This document shows, piece by piece, positions 56,017 to 64,000 of a stretch of 64,000 nt of DNA. A program made the position numbers and the translations under genes. This DNA comes from Streptomyces sp. NBC_01262 (GTDB lineage Bacteria > Actinomycetota > Actinomycetes > Streptomycetales > Streptomycetaceae), in NCBI RefSeq assembly GCF_036226365.1, contig NZ_CP108462.1:1922001-1986000 (forward strand), written 5' to 3'. Numbering within the stretch: position 1 is the first letter of the stretch; each line of letters opens with the position of its first letter. The notes beneath the pieces were generated by a model. That model was given only the letters and a program-made list of their open reading frames with translations, had not been told where the DNA came from and searched no databases.

Positions 56017-56913
56017 ATGACCGACACGGACACGCAAGCCGGCGACGCGCCCATCGTCTCCCTCAAGGCCGTCGGCAAGTCGTACGGCAACGTCCGCGCG
56101 CTGCACGGGGTGAGCCTGGATGTTCTGCCCGGCCGGGTGACCTGCGTCCTGGGCGACAACGGCGCAGGCAAGTCCACCCTCATCAAGATCGTCTCGGGGT
56201 TGCACCAGCACACCGAGGGCGAATACGACATCGACGGCGAGCCCGTACACCTCAGCACCCCCCGCGAGGCCCTCGACAAGGGCATCGCCACCGTCTACCA
56301 GGATCTGGCCACCGTGCCGCTGATGCCGGTCTGGCGGAACTTCTTCCTCGGCTCCGAGGTGACCAAGGGCCCCTGGCCGGTGCGCCGCCTCGACATCGCC
56401 GGGATGAAGAAGACCGCCGACGAGGAACTGCGCGCCATGGGCATCGTCCTGGACGACCTGGACCAGCCCATCGGTACCCTGTCCGGCGGCCAGCGCCAGT
56501 CGGTGGCGATCGCCCGCGCCGTCTACTTCGGCGCCCGCGTACTGATCCTGGACGAGCCCACCGCCGCCCTCGGCGTCAAGCAGTCCGGCGTCGTGCTGAA
56601 GTACATCGCGGCCGCCCGCGACCGGGGCCTGGGCGTCATCTTCATCACCCACAACCCGCACCACGCCTACATGGTCGGCGACCACTTCACCGTACTGCGG
56701 CTCGGCACCCTCGAAATGAGCGCCGCCCGCAGCGAGGTGAGCCTGGAGGAGCTGACCAACCACATGGCCGGCGGCGCCGAGCTGGCCGCGCTCAAGCACG
56801 AGCTGGCGCAGGTGCGCGGGGTGGATGTGGAGGAGCTGCCGGAGCTGGAGGACCTCGGGGAATCCGCCGCGGAGCCCGCCGCCGACAGCACGGCCGACAG
56901 CAAGGCGTCCTGA
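56017..56913 (+). CDS. Sugar ABC transporter ATP-binding protein
   Basis: 298 aa from ATG 56017, with AGGAGG ~9 nt upstream and only a 5-nt gap after the permease. It has a single nucleotide-binding domain: Walker [11 protein letters not shown]-loop YQDLATVP, signature LSGGQRQ, Walker B VLILDEP and the switch His in FITHNPHH. Most CUT2 ATPases have two such domains; this is the shorter one-domain form. The ~50-residue tail is acidic and disordered. Confidence 0.92.
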   Translation: MTDTDTQAGDAPIVSLKAVGKSYGNVRALHGVSLDVLPGRVTCVLGDNGAGKSTLIKIVSGLHQHTEGEYDIDGEPVHLSTPREALDKGIATVYQDLATVPLMPVWRNFFLGSEVTKGPWPVRRLDIAGMKKTADEELRAMGIVLDDLDQPIGTLSGGQRQSVAIARAVYFGARVLILDEPTAALGVKQSGVVLKYIAAARDRGLGVIFITHNPHHAYMVGDHFTVLRLGTLEMSAARSEVSLEELTNHMAGGAELAALKHELAQVRGVDVEELPELEDLGESAAEPAADSTADSKAS

Positions 56914-56930
56914 CGGTCGCAAGAGCATGC

Positions 56931-56969
56931 TGACATGACGTCCGAATGTCAGGACCAAGTATTGACGGC
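56931..56969 (+). promoter_or_regulatory. IolR-like operator and -35 before iolG
   Basis: ATGTCAGGAC (56946-56955) lies 6 nt before TTGACG (56962-56967), as before iolC and the transporter. The reverse complement GGTCCTGACA of 56947-56956 fits KGWCHTRACA exactly. TGACAT (56931-56936) and ATGTCA (56946-56951) also form an inverted repeat. The 56914-57093 gap holds nothing else I recognise. Confidence 0.55.
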
Positions 56970-57093
56970 CGCCCGCCGGACGGCGAAGCTTCAACCGACG
57001 GAGCTTCGCGGGCGTCCCGCTTCCGCGCCCCCGTGATCCGGCATCGCCCGGTCAGCGGCGACAGACCTCAGCCATCTGATTACGAGGATTCAC

Positions 57094-58116
57094 ATGACCA
57101 GCCACGGAACGCTCGGCGTAGCCGTCATCGGAACCGGCAAGATGGGCGCCGACCACGTCCGCCGCCTCACGGACGTGACAAGCGGCGCCCGGGTCGCCGC
57201 CGTGGTCGACATCGACGCCGAGCGCGTCAAGGCGATCGCCGACGGCATCGAGGGCTGCGCCGCGTACACCGACCCGGCCGAGGCGATGGCCGACCCGAAC
57301 GTGGGCGCCGTACTCATCGCCTCGCCCGGTCCGGCGCACGAGGCCGCGCTGCTGGCCGCGTTCGAGGCGGACCTGCCGGTGCTGTGCGAGAAGCCGCTCA
57401 CCCCGGACGCCGCCTCGGCGCTGCGGGTGCTGGAGGCGGAACAGAAGCTCGGCCACCGCCTGGTGCAGGTCGGCTTCATGCGCCGCTACGACCGCGAGTA
57501 CATGAAGCTCAAGGCCCTGCTGGACAGCGGCGAGCTGGGCCGCACCCTGATGCTGCACAACCGCCACCGCAACGCCGAGGTGCCGCCCGGCTACACCAAC
57601 CAGATGCTCATCAACGACTCCGTCGTGCACGAGATGGACATCACCCGCTGGCTGCTGGACCAGGAGATCACCTCCGTCACCGTGCTGCGCCCCCGGCCGT
57701 CCGGCAACGCGCCCGAGGGGCTGGACGATCCGCAGCTGGTCATCTTCGAGACCGACGGCGGCGTGCTGGTCGACGTCGAGATCAACGTCCGCTGCCGGTT
57801 CGGCTACCAGGTGCAGGCCGAGGCCGTGTGCGAGAACGGCACCGCCCGGATGGGCGACATGCACGACCTGCTGGTCAACCATGCCGGCCGCTGGGGCGGC
57901 ACCATCGCCCCGGACTACGTCGAGCGCTTCGAGGACGCCTACGACCGCGAGGTGCAGGCCTGGGTCGACGCGACCCGGCGCGGCGAGGTCACCGGTCCGA
58001 GCGTCTGGGACGGCTACGCGACCGCCGCCGTGTGCGAGGCGGGCGTACGGGCCCAGAGCGAGGGCCGGCGGGTCGAGGTCGAGCTGGTCGAGCGCCCCGC
58101 GCTGTACCGGAGCTGA
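57094..58116 (+). CDS. iolG: Inositol 2-dehydrogenase (Gfo/Idh/MocA family)
   Basis: 340 aa. The Rossmann start is [18 protein letters not shown], then the signature CEKPLTPD with its Lys, [16 protein letters not shown], and the catalytic [14 protein letters not shown]. It oxidises myo-inositol to 2-keto-myo-inositol with NAD+. It begins its own transcription unit after an operator-like site and is followed by a second family member and iolE. Confidence 0.9.
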   Translation: MTSHGTLGVAVIGTGKMGADHVRRLTDVTSGARVAAVVDIDAERVKAIADGIEGCAAYTDPAEAMADPNVGAVLIASPGPAHEAALLAAFEADLPVLCEKPLTPDAASALRVLEAEQKLGHRLVQVGFMRRYDREYMKLKALLDSGELGRTLMLHNRHRNAEVPPGYTNQMLINDSVVHEMDITRWLLDQEITSVTVLRPRPSGNAPEGLDDPQLVIFETDGGVLVDVEINVRCRFGYQVQAEAVCENGTARMGDMHDLLVNHAGRWGGTIAPDYVERFEDAYDREVQAWVDATRRGEVTGPSVWDGYATAAVCEAGVRAQSEGRRVEVELVERPALYRS

Positions 58117-58178
58117 TTCGACGCGCGCTCCGGGCGCGCTCTGTCCCCCACGGCATCCACGGAAGGGTGTTCACCCTC

Positions 58179-59228
58179 ATGCGTATCGCACAGCTCGGAG
58201 TCGGCCGCATCGGCACCTTTCACGCCGCGGCGCTCCACGACCACGCCGACGTAAGCGAGTTGCTGATAGCCGACGCCGATCCGGCGCGGGCCAGGGAGGC
58301 GGCCGACCGGCTCGGGGCCGGCGCCCGGGGCCTCGGTTCCGTGGACGAGGTCTTCGCCCCGGGCGCGGTGGACGCCGTCGTCATCACCTCGGCCACCGCC
58401 GCCCACGCCGACCTGATCGGCCGCGCCGCACGTGCGGGCCTGCCCGCGTTCTGCGAGAAGCCGATCGCACTGGACCTGCCCGGCACGATGGCCGCCCTGC
58501 GCGAGGTGGAGAACGCCGGCACCGTCCTCCAGATGGGCTTCCAGCGCCGCTTCGACGCGGGCTACCGCGCCGCCCGCGAAGCCGTACTGGCGGGCCGCAT
58601 CGGACGGCTGCACACCGCCCGCGCGCTGACCTCGGACATGGCCCCTCCCCCGGCGGAGTTCATCCCGCTGTCCGGCGGGCTGTACCGGGACTGCCTGGTC
58701 CATGACTTCGACATCATCCGCTGGGTCACCGGCCACGAGATCACCGAGGTCTACGCGATCGGCGCGAACGGCGGCGCCGACTTCTTCCGCGAGGCGGGCG
58801 ACGTGGACACCGCCGCCGTGCTGCTCACCCTGGACGGCGGGGCGCTGGCCACCGCCACCTCGACCCGCTACAACGGGGCGGGCCACGACGTCCGGCTGGA
58901 GCTGTGCGGGACGCTGGACACCGTCGCGGTGGGCGTGGACTGCCGCACCCCGGTGACCTCGCTGGAGCCCGGCTCCGCGCCCGGCGTGCCCAAGCCGTGG
59001 ACCGGCTTCCTGGAGCGGTTCGGTCCTGCCTACCGGGCGGAGCTCGCGGCCTTCGTGAGCGTCGTGCGCGGCGAGCTCGCCAATCCCTGCGACGGGCGCG
59101 ACGCCCTCGCGGCCCTTCTCGTCGCCGAGGCCTGCGAGGTCTCCCGGCACGAACGGCGGCCGGTCTCGGTCGCCGACATAGCGGAACAGGCCGGCAAGCT
59201 CGCCGGCGGAACGGAGATCGCGGCATGA
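58179..59228 (+). CDS. Second Gfo/Idh/MocA-family dehydrogenase of the inositol locus
   Basis: 349 aa from ATG 58179. Rossmann motif AQLGVGRIGTFHAAAL, signature CEKPIALD, QMGFQRRFDAGYRAA and catalytic DCLVHDFDIIRWVTG. It differs clearly from the upstream iolG product and probably oxidises another stereoisomer (scyllo- or D-chiro-inositol) or a sugar. An in-frame GTG at 58167 is an alternative start. Its stop overlaps the iolE start (ATGA). Confidence 0.88.
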   Translation: MRIAQLGVGRIGTFHAAALHDHADVSELLIADADPARAREAADRLGAGARGLGSVDEVFAPGAVDAVVITSATAAHADLIGRAARAGLPAFCEKPIALDLPGTMAALREVENAGTVLQMGFQRRFDAGYRAAREAVLAGRIGRLHTARALTSDMAPPPAEFIPLSGGLYRDCLVHDFDIIRWVTGHEITEVYAIGANGGADFFREAGDVDTAAVLLTLDGGALATATSTRYNGAGHDVRLELCGTLDTVAVGVDCRTPVTSLEPGSAPGVPKPWTGFLERFGPAYRAELAAFVSVVRGELANPCDGRDALAALLVAEACEVSRHERRPVSVADIAEQAGKLAGGTEIAA

Positions 59229-60103
59229 CCCTCAACCTCGGCCCCGACCGCGTGGCGGCGGCGCCCATCTCATGGGGCGTGTGCGAGGTCCCCGGCTGGG
59301 GCCACCAGATGGCGCCCTCGCGGGTGCTGCGCGAGATGGCCGAACTCGGCCTGACCGCGACCGAGTTCGGCCCCGACGGCTTCCTCCCGGACGCCCCCGC
59401 CGACAAGGCCGCCACCCTCGCCGCGCACGGCATGACGGCGGTCGGCGGCTTTGTCCCGGTGATCCTGCACGACCCCTCGCACGACCCGCTGCCCGCGGTG
59501 CGTACCGCCCTTGAGGGCTTCACGGCGGCCGGCGCCGGCACCCTCGTGCTGGCCGCCGCCACCGGCCTGGACGGCTACAACACCCGGCCCGAGCTGGACG
59601 AGACCGGCTGGAAGACCCTGCTGGCCAACCTCGACCGCCTCGCCGACCTCGCCGCCTCCGTCGGCATCACCGGCTCCCTGCACCCGCACGTCGGCACCAT
59701 GATCGAGGGCCCCGACGAGGTCGACCGGGTCCTCGAAGGCAGCGGCATCGGCCTGTGCCTCGACACCGGCCACCTGCTCATCGGTGGCACCGACCCGGTC
59801 GAGCTGGCCCGCCGCGCCGCCGACCGGGTCGTCCACGTCCACCTCAAGGACGTCGACCCGGCCGCCGCCGCCGAGGTCCGCGCCGGCCGCGCCACCTACA
59901 CCGGCGCCGTCGCCGACGGCATGTACCGCCCCCTCGGCCAGGGCGGCGTCGACCTCCCCGCGCTCGTCGGAGCCCTGGAGTCCGCAGGCTACGGCGGCTG
60001 GTACGTCATGGAGCAGGACGCCGTCCTCAGCGCCGAACCCGACGCGGACGGCGGCCCGGTCGCCGACGTACGCGCCTCGCTCGCCTGGCTGTCGGCCCTC
60101 TAG
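59225..60103 (+). CDS. iolE: Inosose dehydratase-like TIM-barrel protein
   Basis: 292 aa, xylose-isomerase-like barrel. APISWGVCEVPGWGHQM at the N terminus, GSLHPHVGTMIEG, CLDTGHLLIGG and VHVHLKDVDP contain the metal-binding Glu/Asp/His residues. IolE dehydrates 2-keto-myo-inositol to the substrate of IolD, completing the pathway here. Translation is coupled to the preceding dehydrogenase by a 4-nt overlap. Confidence 0.86.
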   Translation: MTLNLGPDRVAAAPISWGVCEVPGWGHQMAPSRVLREMAELGLTATEFGPDGFLPDAPADKAATLAAHGMTAVGGFVPVILHDPSHDPLPAVRTALEGFTAAGAGTLVLAAATGLDGYNTRPELDETGWKTLLANLDRLADLAASVGITGSLHPHVGTMIEGPDEVDRVLEGSGIGLCLDTGHLLIGGTDPVELARRAADRVVHVHLKDVDPAAAAEVRAGRATYTGAVADGMYRPLGQGGVDLPALVGALESAGYGGWYVMEQDAVLSAEPDADGGPVADVRASLAWLSAL

Positions 60104-60137
60104 GGCCTGCCGGAGCCTGCGCCTTCCTGAAAGCCGG

Positions 60138-61112
60138 TCACCCCTCCGGCGCGTAGTGCTCCGGCTTGCCGCGCTCCGACAGCGGCGGCAGGTTGCGCCG
60201 GGGGGTCTCGACCAGTTCGGCGCCGGCCACCTCGCCGCGGGCCCGGCGCCAGCCCGCCCGCGCCCGCGGGTGGTAACGGCGGTCGTGCGGGACGAGCTTG
60301 AACACGGCGCTGATCGCCCGGCAGGCACCCCGGTGCCGCCGGGCGTCCCGCCGCGACCACGTGAAGCCGAGCAGGTCCCGTACCTCCTGGTCGTAGAGCC
60401 CGATGGTGAACCAGACGAAACCCCGCCCGATCAGCGCGCCGGCCGGGCGCCACATCGCCTGCGGCAGCCACGGCAGAAACGGCGGCCTCGCGATCCCGGT
60501 TATGTCGAGCACGTCCCGGGTGGCCTTGTTGTCCTCCAGCACCTGCGCGCACATGTGCTTCCAGTAGCGCTGGAAGTCCTCCCAGCTCTCCGGCACCGGC
60601 CGCATGCTCATGCCGTACATCCGGTACCACTGCACGTGCTCATCGAACAGCCGGCGCTTGTCCGCCTCGCCGATACCGCCCGTGAAGTGCTCCGCGATCA
60701 GCATCGCGCTCACGAAGAACGTGGAGTGCGCCCAGTAGAACGTGTCGGGATCCAGCGCGTGGTACCGGCGGCCCTGGGCGTCGACGCCCTTGATCCGCTC
60801 GTGGTAGCCGCGCACTTCCAGCGCGGTCCGGCGGGCGAGCGGGCCGTCGTAGACGACCCCGCCGATGGGATAGAGCGAGCGCAACAGCCGCTGCCAGCGC
60901 TCCTCGAAGAACCGCGAGTGCTGTTCGACGCCCGCGCCGAGCCCGGGATGCATGTTCTGCATCGACCCGGCCCACAGCGAGGTCAGAATGCCCCGCCAGT
61001 CACCCTGGTACTTCCACGTCAGCGAATCCGGCCCGAGCGGCTCGGGGGCCTGCTCGGGCTCGGGCTCCAGCGCTTTGGTCATGGTCAGACCATGCCAGTC
61101 CGCGCCCGTCAT
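60138..61112 (-). CDS. MpaB/latex-clearing-type (DUF2236) oxygenase-like protein
   Basis: 324 aa from ATG 61112, chosen because it overlaps the upstream stop by 4 nt; ATG 61082 is an alternative. Motifs WAGSMQNMHPGLGAGVEQHS, RIKGVDAQGRRYHALDPDTF followed by YWAHSTFF, and WYRMYGMSMRPVPESW fit the DUF2236 haem-binding family that includes MpaB and latex-clearing protein. The His in YWAH and others may ligate haem. Substrate unknown. Confidence 0.84.
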   Translation of the reverse strand: MTGADWHGLTMTKALEPEPEQAPEPLGPDSLTWKYQGDWRGILTSLWAGSMQNMHPGLGAGVEQHSRFFEERWQRLLRSLYPIGGVVYDGPLARRTALEVRGYHERIKGVDAQGRRYHALDPDTFYWAHSTFFVSAMLIAEHFTGGIGEADKRRLFDEHVQWYRMYGMSMRPVPESWEDFQRYWKHMCAQVLEDNKATRDVLDITGIARPPFLPWLPQAMWRPAGALIGRGFVWFTIGLYDQEVRDLLGFTWSRRDARRHRGACRAISAVFKLVPHDRRYHPRARAGWRRARGEVAGAELVETPRRNLPPLSERGKPEHYAPEG

Positions 61113-61657
61113 CGGTACGCCGAGCTGTTCGGGCTCATGGCCCAGGCTGCTTCGCGTACTCCGTAGAGCCCGCCGATACCGGCCGGAGGCATGTTGCCGT
61201 AGAGGCTGTGGTGGGCTCCCTGCTCGACCACGAAGATCTCGTGCCAGAAGCCGACTGCGCCGCCGCAGTCGGCGTAGTGCCGCCAGAAGCGTCGCTGCGC
61301 AGACCTGTGCGAGCCCGTACGGTCTTCCGCGAAGGCGCGCAGTTCCTCCGGTCCGCTCCAGTACTGCACCAGCATCGCCTGTCGTGGCCCGGGGCCGACA
61401 AGCAGCCGGTAGCCGAGCAGCCCGCTTCCCGGTGCGGTCACCAGCTCGCGGAGCATCGTCGGCATGGCCAGCAGCAGCGGCAGCCAGTACCGCGCCTTCC
61501 ACCAGATGTTGATCCTGACACCGACGAGGAAGACAACGACCGACTCGGTGTTCTCGCCCGCGAACTTGCCTTGTCGTACACGGGCGTTCGGGTGATGGCG
61601 GCGTATCCACTCGGGCCGGATCAGCAGTCTTGCGATGTTCAGTAACGCGGAAAACAC
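61109..61657 (-). CDS. DUF4188-like (haem-degrading/monooxygenase-like) protein
   Basis: 182 aa from GTG 61657; the frame stays open to 61876, so the start is uncertain. The conserved core is ESVVVFLVGVRINIWWKARY, LPLLLAMPTMLREL, GSGLLGYRLLVGPGPRQAML, VQYWSGPEELRAFA and WHEIFVVEQGAHHSLYGNMP, typical of DUF4188 (dimeric alpha/beta-barrel-like). It is coupled to the MpaB-type gene. No recognisable feature was seen in 61658-61893 apart from its possible N-terminal extension. Confidence 0.75.
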   Translation of the reverse strand: MFSALLNIARLLIRPEWIRRHHPNARVRQGKFAGENTESVVVFLVGVRINIWWKARYWLPLLLAMPTMLRELVTAPGSGLLGYRLLVGPGPRQAMLVQYWSGPEELRAFAEDRTGSHRSAQRRFWRHYADCGGAVGFWHEIFVVEQGAHHSLYGNMPPAGIGGLYGVREAAWAMSPNSSAYR

Positions 61658-61893
61658 GATCGGTGCCGCCTCTTGTCGTACTCGGAGGCTCCATCCTGGA
61701 CCGGATGCCCGCCGTGTCACGGCAACAATCAAGCATTGGCCATGACTTGACACTTTCATGGCATGCGCCGAACAAATTTTCAGCCAACCCGGGCCTGCTC
61801 CCGGCAAAGGCTCTACCCGCATAGAACTCCCCGGTGCTGTCATGCCCACACCGGCCCGGAAACCTGCCGGGCCCACACCGGGAGTCCCCCACC

Positions 61894-62418
61894 ATGTCCC
61901 GAATACGCCGCACCATCCTCACGGCCATCCCCACCATGGCCCTCGGCACCATCGGCCTCACCTTCGGCATGGGCACCGCTCACGCCGCCTCCTGCAGCCA
62001 GAGCTACCTGCCGCTGCCCGACCCGAGCTGCCAGCCCGGCGCGCTCAACTCCGACGTCACCCAGTCCACGATCGACAGCACGATCTGCGTCTCCGGCTGG
62101 ACCGCGACCGTACGGCCCTCCAGCTCGTACACCACCGCCCTGAAGAAGAAGCAGATCGTCGAGTACGGCTACACCGACACCAGCACCTCCGACTACGAGG
62201 AGGACCACTTCATCCCGCTCGAACTCGGCGGATCCCCCAAGAGCGCGCTCAACCTCTGGCCCGAGCCCGAGTACGGCACCAAGACCGCCGGCAACAAGGA
62301 CACCGTCGAGAACAAGCTCAAGAAGGCGGTCTGCGCCGGCGACGTCAGCCTCTCCGACGCCCAGGACGCGATCGTCACCGACTGGACCACCGCCCTGTCG
62401 GACCTCGGCCTCAGCTGA
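61894..62418 (+). CDS. Small secreted HNH-like nuclease candidate
   Basis: 174 aa from ATG 61894. The signal peptide (RIRRTILTAIPTMALGTIGL) is cleaved near AHA-AS at ~32. The mature part has two Cys pairs and EEDHFIPLELGGSPKSALNL followed by WPEP, which resembles the D-H-x-x-P-L-x-x-G-G-x-x-x-x-x-N-L-W core of HNH-like endonucleases. It may be an extracellular nuclease, but activity is not certain because not all metal ligands can be assigned. Confidence 0.72.
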   Translation: MSRIRRTILTAIPTMALGTIGLTFGMGTAHAASCSQSYLPLPDPSCQPGALNSDVTQSTIDSTICVSGWTATVRPSSSYTTALKKKQIVEYGYTDTSTSDYEEDHFIPLELGGSPKSALNLWPEPEYGTKTAGNKDTVENKLKKAVCAGDVSLSDAQDAIVTDWTTALSDLGLS

Positions 62419-62518
62419 CACCCCCGCTTCCCTCCACCGCCCGACCCGCCGCCCGCACCGGCGGGGCCGTCCCGCGATAATCGTGACGAGGGCGGGAGAG
62501 GCCGAGGAGGGGCAACGG

Positions 62519-63271
62519 GTGTTCGGGCGCTGGTGGTTCCTGGAGCTGCTGAGGGGCGGCGGTGACGAACACCGGCCTGCGAAGCGGCGATTGACCAAGG
62601 AGCAGCAGGAACTGGTGCTCGGGGAGTGGGCGGTGCTGCGCGAGCGGCTTCACGGCTTCGCGGCGGCACGGGTGGCCGACGCGGGGGAAGTGCTGGCGGG
62701 GGCGGAACTGCGCCTCACCGGGGACCCCGCGAGGCGGGACTCCGCACAGCGGGACTACGGATGGGCCCTGGAGGCGTACGACGCGGCCGGCAAGCTTCTG
62801 GACGAGGCGGCGGATCTGCCGGATCTGGCGGCAGCGGCGGTGCTGGCCGAGCGCGCGGTGGAGCGGTTCGCGGCGGCGGACGCGCGGAGCCGGGGGCGGC
62901 GGGCGCCCAAGGGGGTGACCCGGTGCTTCTACAACCCGCTGCACGGCGCGGCGGCCCAGCCAGGCGGAGCCTCACGGCGTCCGCCCCGCCGGACCCGCCC
63001 GCGCGAGGCGGCGGCGAACCGGCGGCCGGCCTGCGAGGACTGCCGCCGGGCGATCCTGGCGGGCCAGTCCCCCGATGTACTGCCCGCGCTGGTGCCGGTC
63101 AGGACCTCGCGGCGGCACACGGCACAGGTGCTGGTGCCGTACTACGCGGTGCCGCAGCAGTGGTCGATCTGGTCGGCGACGGGGTGCGGGGCGTACGGCG
63201 ACGAGTCGCCGGGCCTGGTGATGCGGGGTGACCACCGGCGCCGGGTGGCGCCGGTGGTCGTGAAGCGGTGA
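62519..63271 (+). CDS. Unrecognised protein with helical N-terminal and Cys-containing C-terminal part
   Basis: 250 aa from GTG 62519, which has GAGGAGG with an 8-nt spacer; GTG 62483 is open in the same frame but has no such site. Residues ~20-130 are Ala-rich helices, possibly coiled coil. Next comes RCFYNPLHG, a basic Pro-rich stretch (RRPPRRTRPR) and ACEDCRRAILAGQSPDVLPA, where the CxxC pair could bind zinc. Similar actinobacterial proteins are uncharacterised as far as I know. Confidence 0.65.
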   Translation: MFGRWWFLELLRGGGDEHRPAKRRLTKEQQELVLGEWAVLRERLHGFAAARVADAGEVLAGAELRLTGDPARRDSAQRDYGWALEAYDAAGKLLDEAADLPDLAAAAVLAERAVERFAAADARSRGRRAPKGVTRCFYNPLHGAAAQPGGASRRPPRRTRPREAAANRRPACEDCRRAILAGQSPDVLPALVPVRTSRRHTAQVLVPYYAVPQQWSIWSATGCGAYGDESPGLVMRGDHRRRVAPVVVKR

Positions 63272-63295
63272 TCTCTCAGACCCGGACGCGATCGC

Positions 63296-64000
63296 TCAGC
63301 AGGCGCCCTCGTCGAGCCAGACGCCCCATTCGCCGGTGGTGCCGGGCTCCTCGCCCTGCGTCCACCACTTGGCCTTCCACTTGTGGCCGTTGTGGGCGAC
63401 CTCGTTGCCGTTGACGTAGATGGCGGTGCTGGTCCACTGCGCCACCGTGCAGGTGCCACTGGTCGGCGTCGTCGTCGGCGTCGTGGTCGGGGTGGTGGTG
63501 GGCGGGGTCGCACCGGCGAACTTCACCGAGTACTTGGTGAAGTCGTACGCGGACTGGCTGACGCTGCTGCAGGTGCCCGATGTCGTGCCGTTGTTGTCGG
63601 GCGGGCTGCACTGGCGGTCGCGGTTGACGGACCAGAAGGTGAAGCGGGCCATGGCGTGGGAGGTCGCGTAGTCCAGGACGGTCTGGAAGTCGGCCTGGTA
63701 GAAGTACTCACCGGTGTCGCTGCGGCCGTTCATGCCGGAGAAGCCCTCGTGGGCGTAGGCGGTGGCGGCGCTCCAGCCGAAGGTGGACTGCAGGACGGTG
63801 TTGAAGTTGGTCAGGGCGGAGGTCTGCGCCGAGGCGCTGTTGAAGCCGCCGTCGAAGGGCATGATGGAGAAGTTGTTGGGCGTGAAGCCCTGTGACTTGG
63901 CCTCGTTCAGCATCTGCTTGCCGAACCAGCCGGTGCCGTCGGCCGTCCCGGCGGTGGTCACCGAGATGTAGATCCCCGGGTTGTTCGCCTGAAGGATCTT
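63296..64000 (-). CDS. Chitinase (GH18-like) with C-terminal chitin-binding module, 5' end outside window
   Basis: C-terminal ~234 residues of a gene running off the right edge. The catalytic-domain end has the GH18-like segments IYISVTTAGTADGTGWFG, FSIMPFDGGFNSASA, GEYFYQADFQTVLDYATSHA and MARFTFWSVNRDRQC. A Thr/Pro linker with TTTPTTTP repeats leads to a CBM5/12-type module with WKAKWWTQGEEPG near the end, the aromatic chitin-binding motif. It is secreted in this family and hydrolyses chitin; the catalytic DxxDxDxE motif would lie outside the window. Confidence 0.85.
   Translation of the reverse strand, partial: KILQANNPGIYISVTTAGTADGTGWFGKQMLNEAKSQGFTPNNFSIMPFDGGFNSASAQTSALTNFNTVLQSTFGWSAATAYAHEGFSGMNGRSDTGEYFYQADFQTVLDYATSHAMARFTFWSVNRDRQCSPPDNNGTTSGTCSSVSQSAYDFTKYSVKFAGATPPTTTPTTTPTTTPTSGTCTVAQWTSTAIYVNGNEVAHNGHKWKAKWWTQGEEPGTTGEWGVWLDEGAC

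Noticed and set aside
60138..61976. A 612-aa form of the MpaB-type protein
   Set aside because: The extra N-terminal half is the out-of-frame shadow of the DUF4188 gene, which has clear family motifs in its own frame.

Overview
The window is high-GC actinobacterial chromosome, almost certainly Streptomyces. Genes are dense, third codon positions are GC-saturated, GTG starts and 4-nt overlaps are common, and the families are typical of the genus: DUF397/DUF5753 regulator pairs, HATPase_c_2 proteins, a fused PcaD-PcaC, PucR and LtrA. I see no rRNA, tRNA, CRISPR array or transposase. Sir2 (left edge) and a GH18 chitinase (right edge) are cut by the window.

1-13.3 kb: Sir2 deacylase (partial), aldo/keto reductase, an unusual sigma factor fused to a zinc-finger/transmembrane/extracellular tail, a tetracycline-type ribosomal-protection GTPase preceded by a small overlapping leader ORF, an M48 protease with a DUF3592 partner, an FAD oxidoreductase/inositol-phosphatase pair, and the first pyrimidine-catabolic operon (dihydropyrimidinase and an F420-type LLM oxidoreductase).

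13.5-22.7 kb: an accessory segment with a Tat-exported intradiol dioxygenase, a WhiJ-type regulatory set (ATPase, XRE-DUF5753, DUF397) and a polymorphic toxin locus: WXG100-like protein, Rhs protein with a C-terminal ADP-ribosyltransferase-like (DUF3990-type) toxin, and a candidate immunity protein.

22.7-25 kb: the second pyrimidine-catabolic operon (beta-ureidopropionase-type nitrilase and aminotransferase). A bipartite upstream element is shared with the dihydropyrimidinase promoter 11.6 kb away, suggesting one regulon now split by the toxin segment.

25-40.7 kb: mostly ordinary genes: gamma-glutamyltransferase, LtrA, SGNH hydrolase, a glycine-rich lipoprotein, regulators, exonuclease III, MBL hydrolase, fused PcaD-PcaC, a sortase-anchored surface protein, and a decayed nuclease remnant.

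40.7-44.8 kb: PucR regulator divergent from an agmatinase-family ureohydrolase and an NCS1 permease.

44.8-60.1 kb: ROK kinase and partner, then a complete myo-inositol catabolic locus: iolR-like GntR, iolA, iolD, iolB, a Cgl0159-type aldolase and iolC on the minus strand, and a sugar ABC transporter, iolG, a second dehydrogenase and iolE on the plus strand. Operator-like sites ATGT-N3-GAC-N6-TTGAC occur before iolC, before the transporter and before iolG, with a related site before iolR.

60.1-64 kb: MpaB-type/DUF4188 pair, a small secreted HNH-like protein, an unknown protein and the chitinase.
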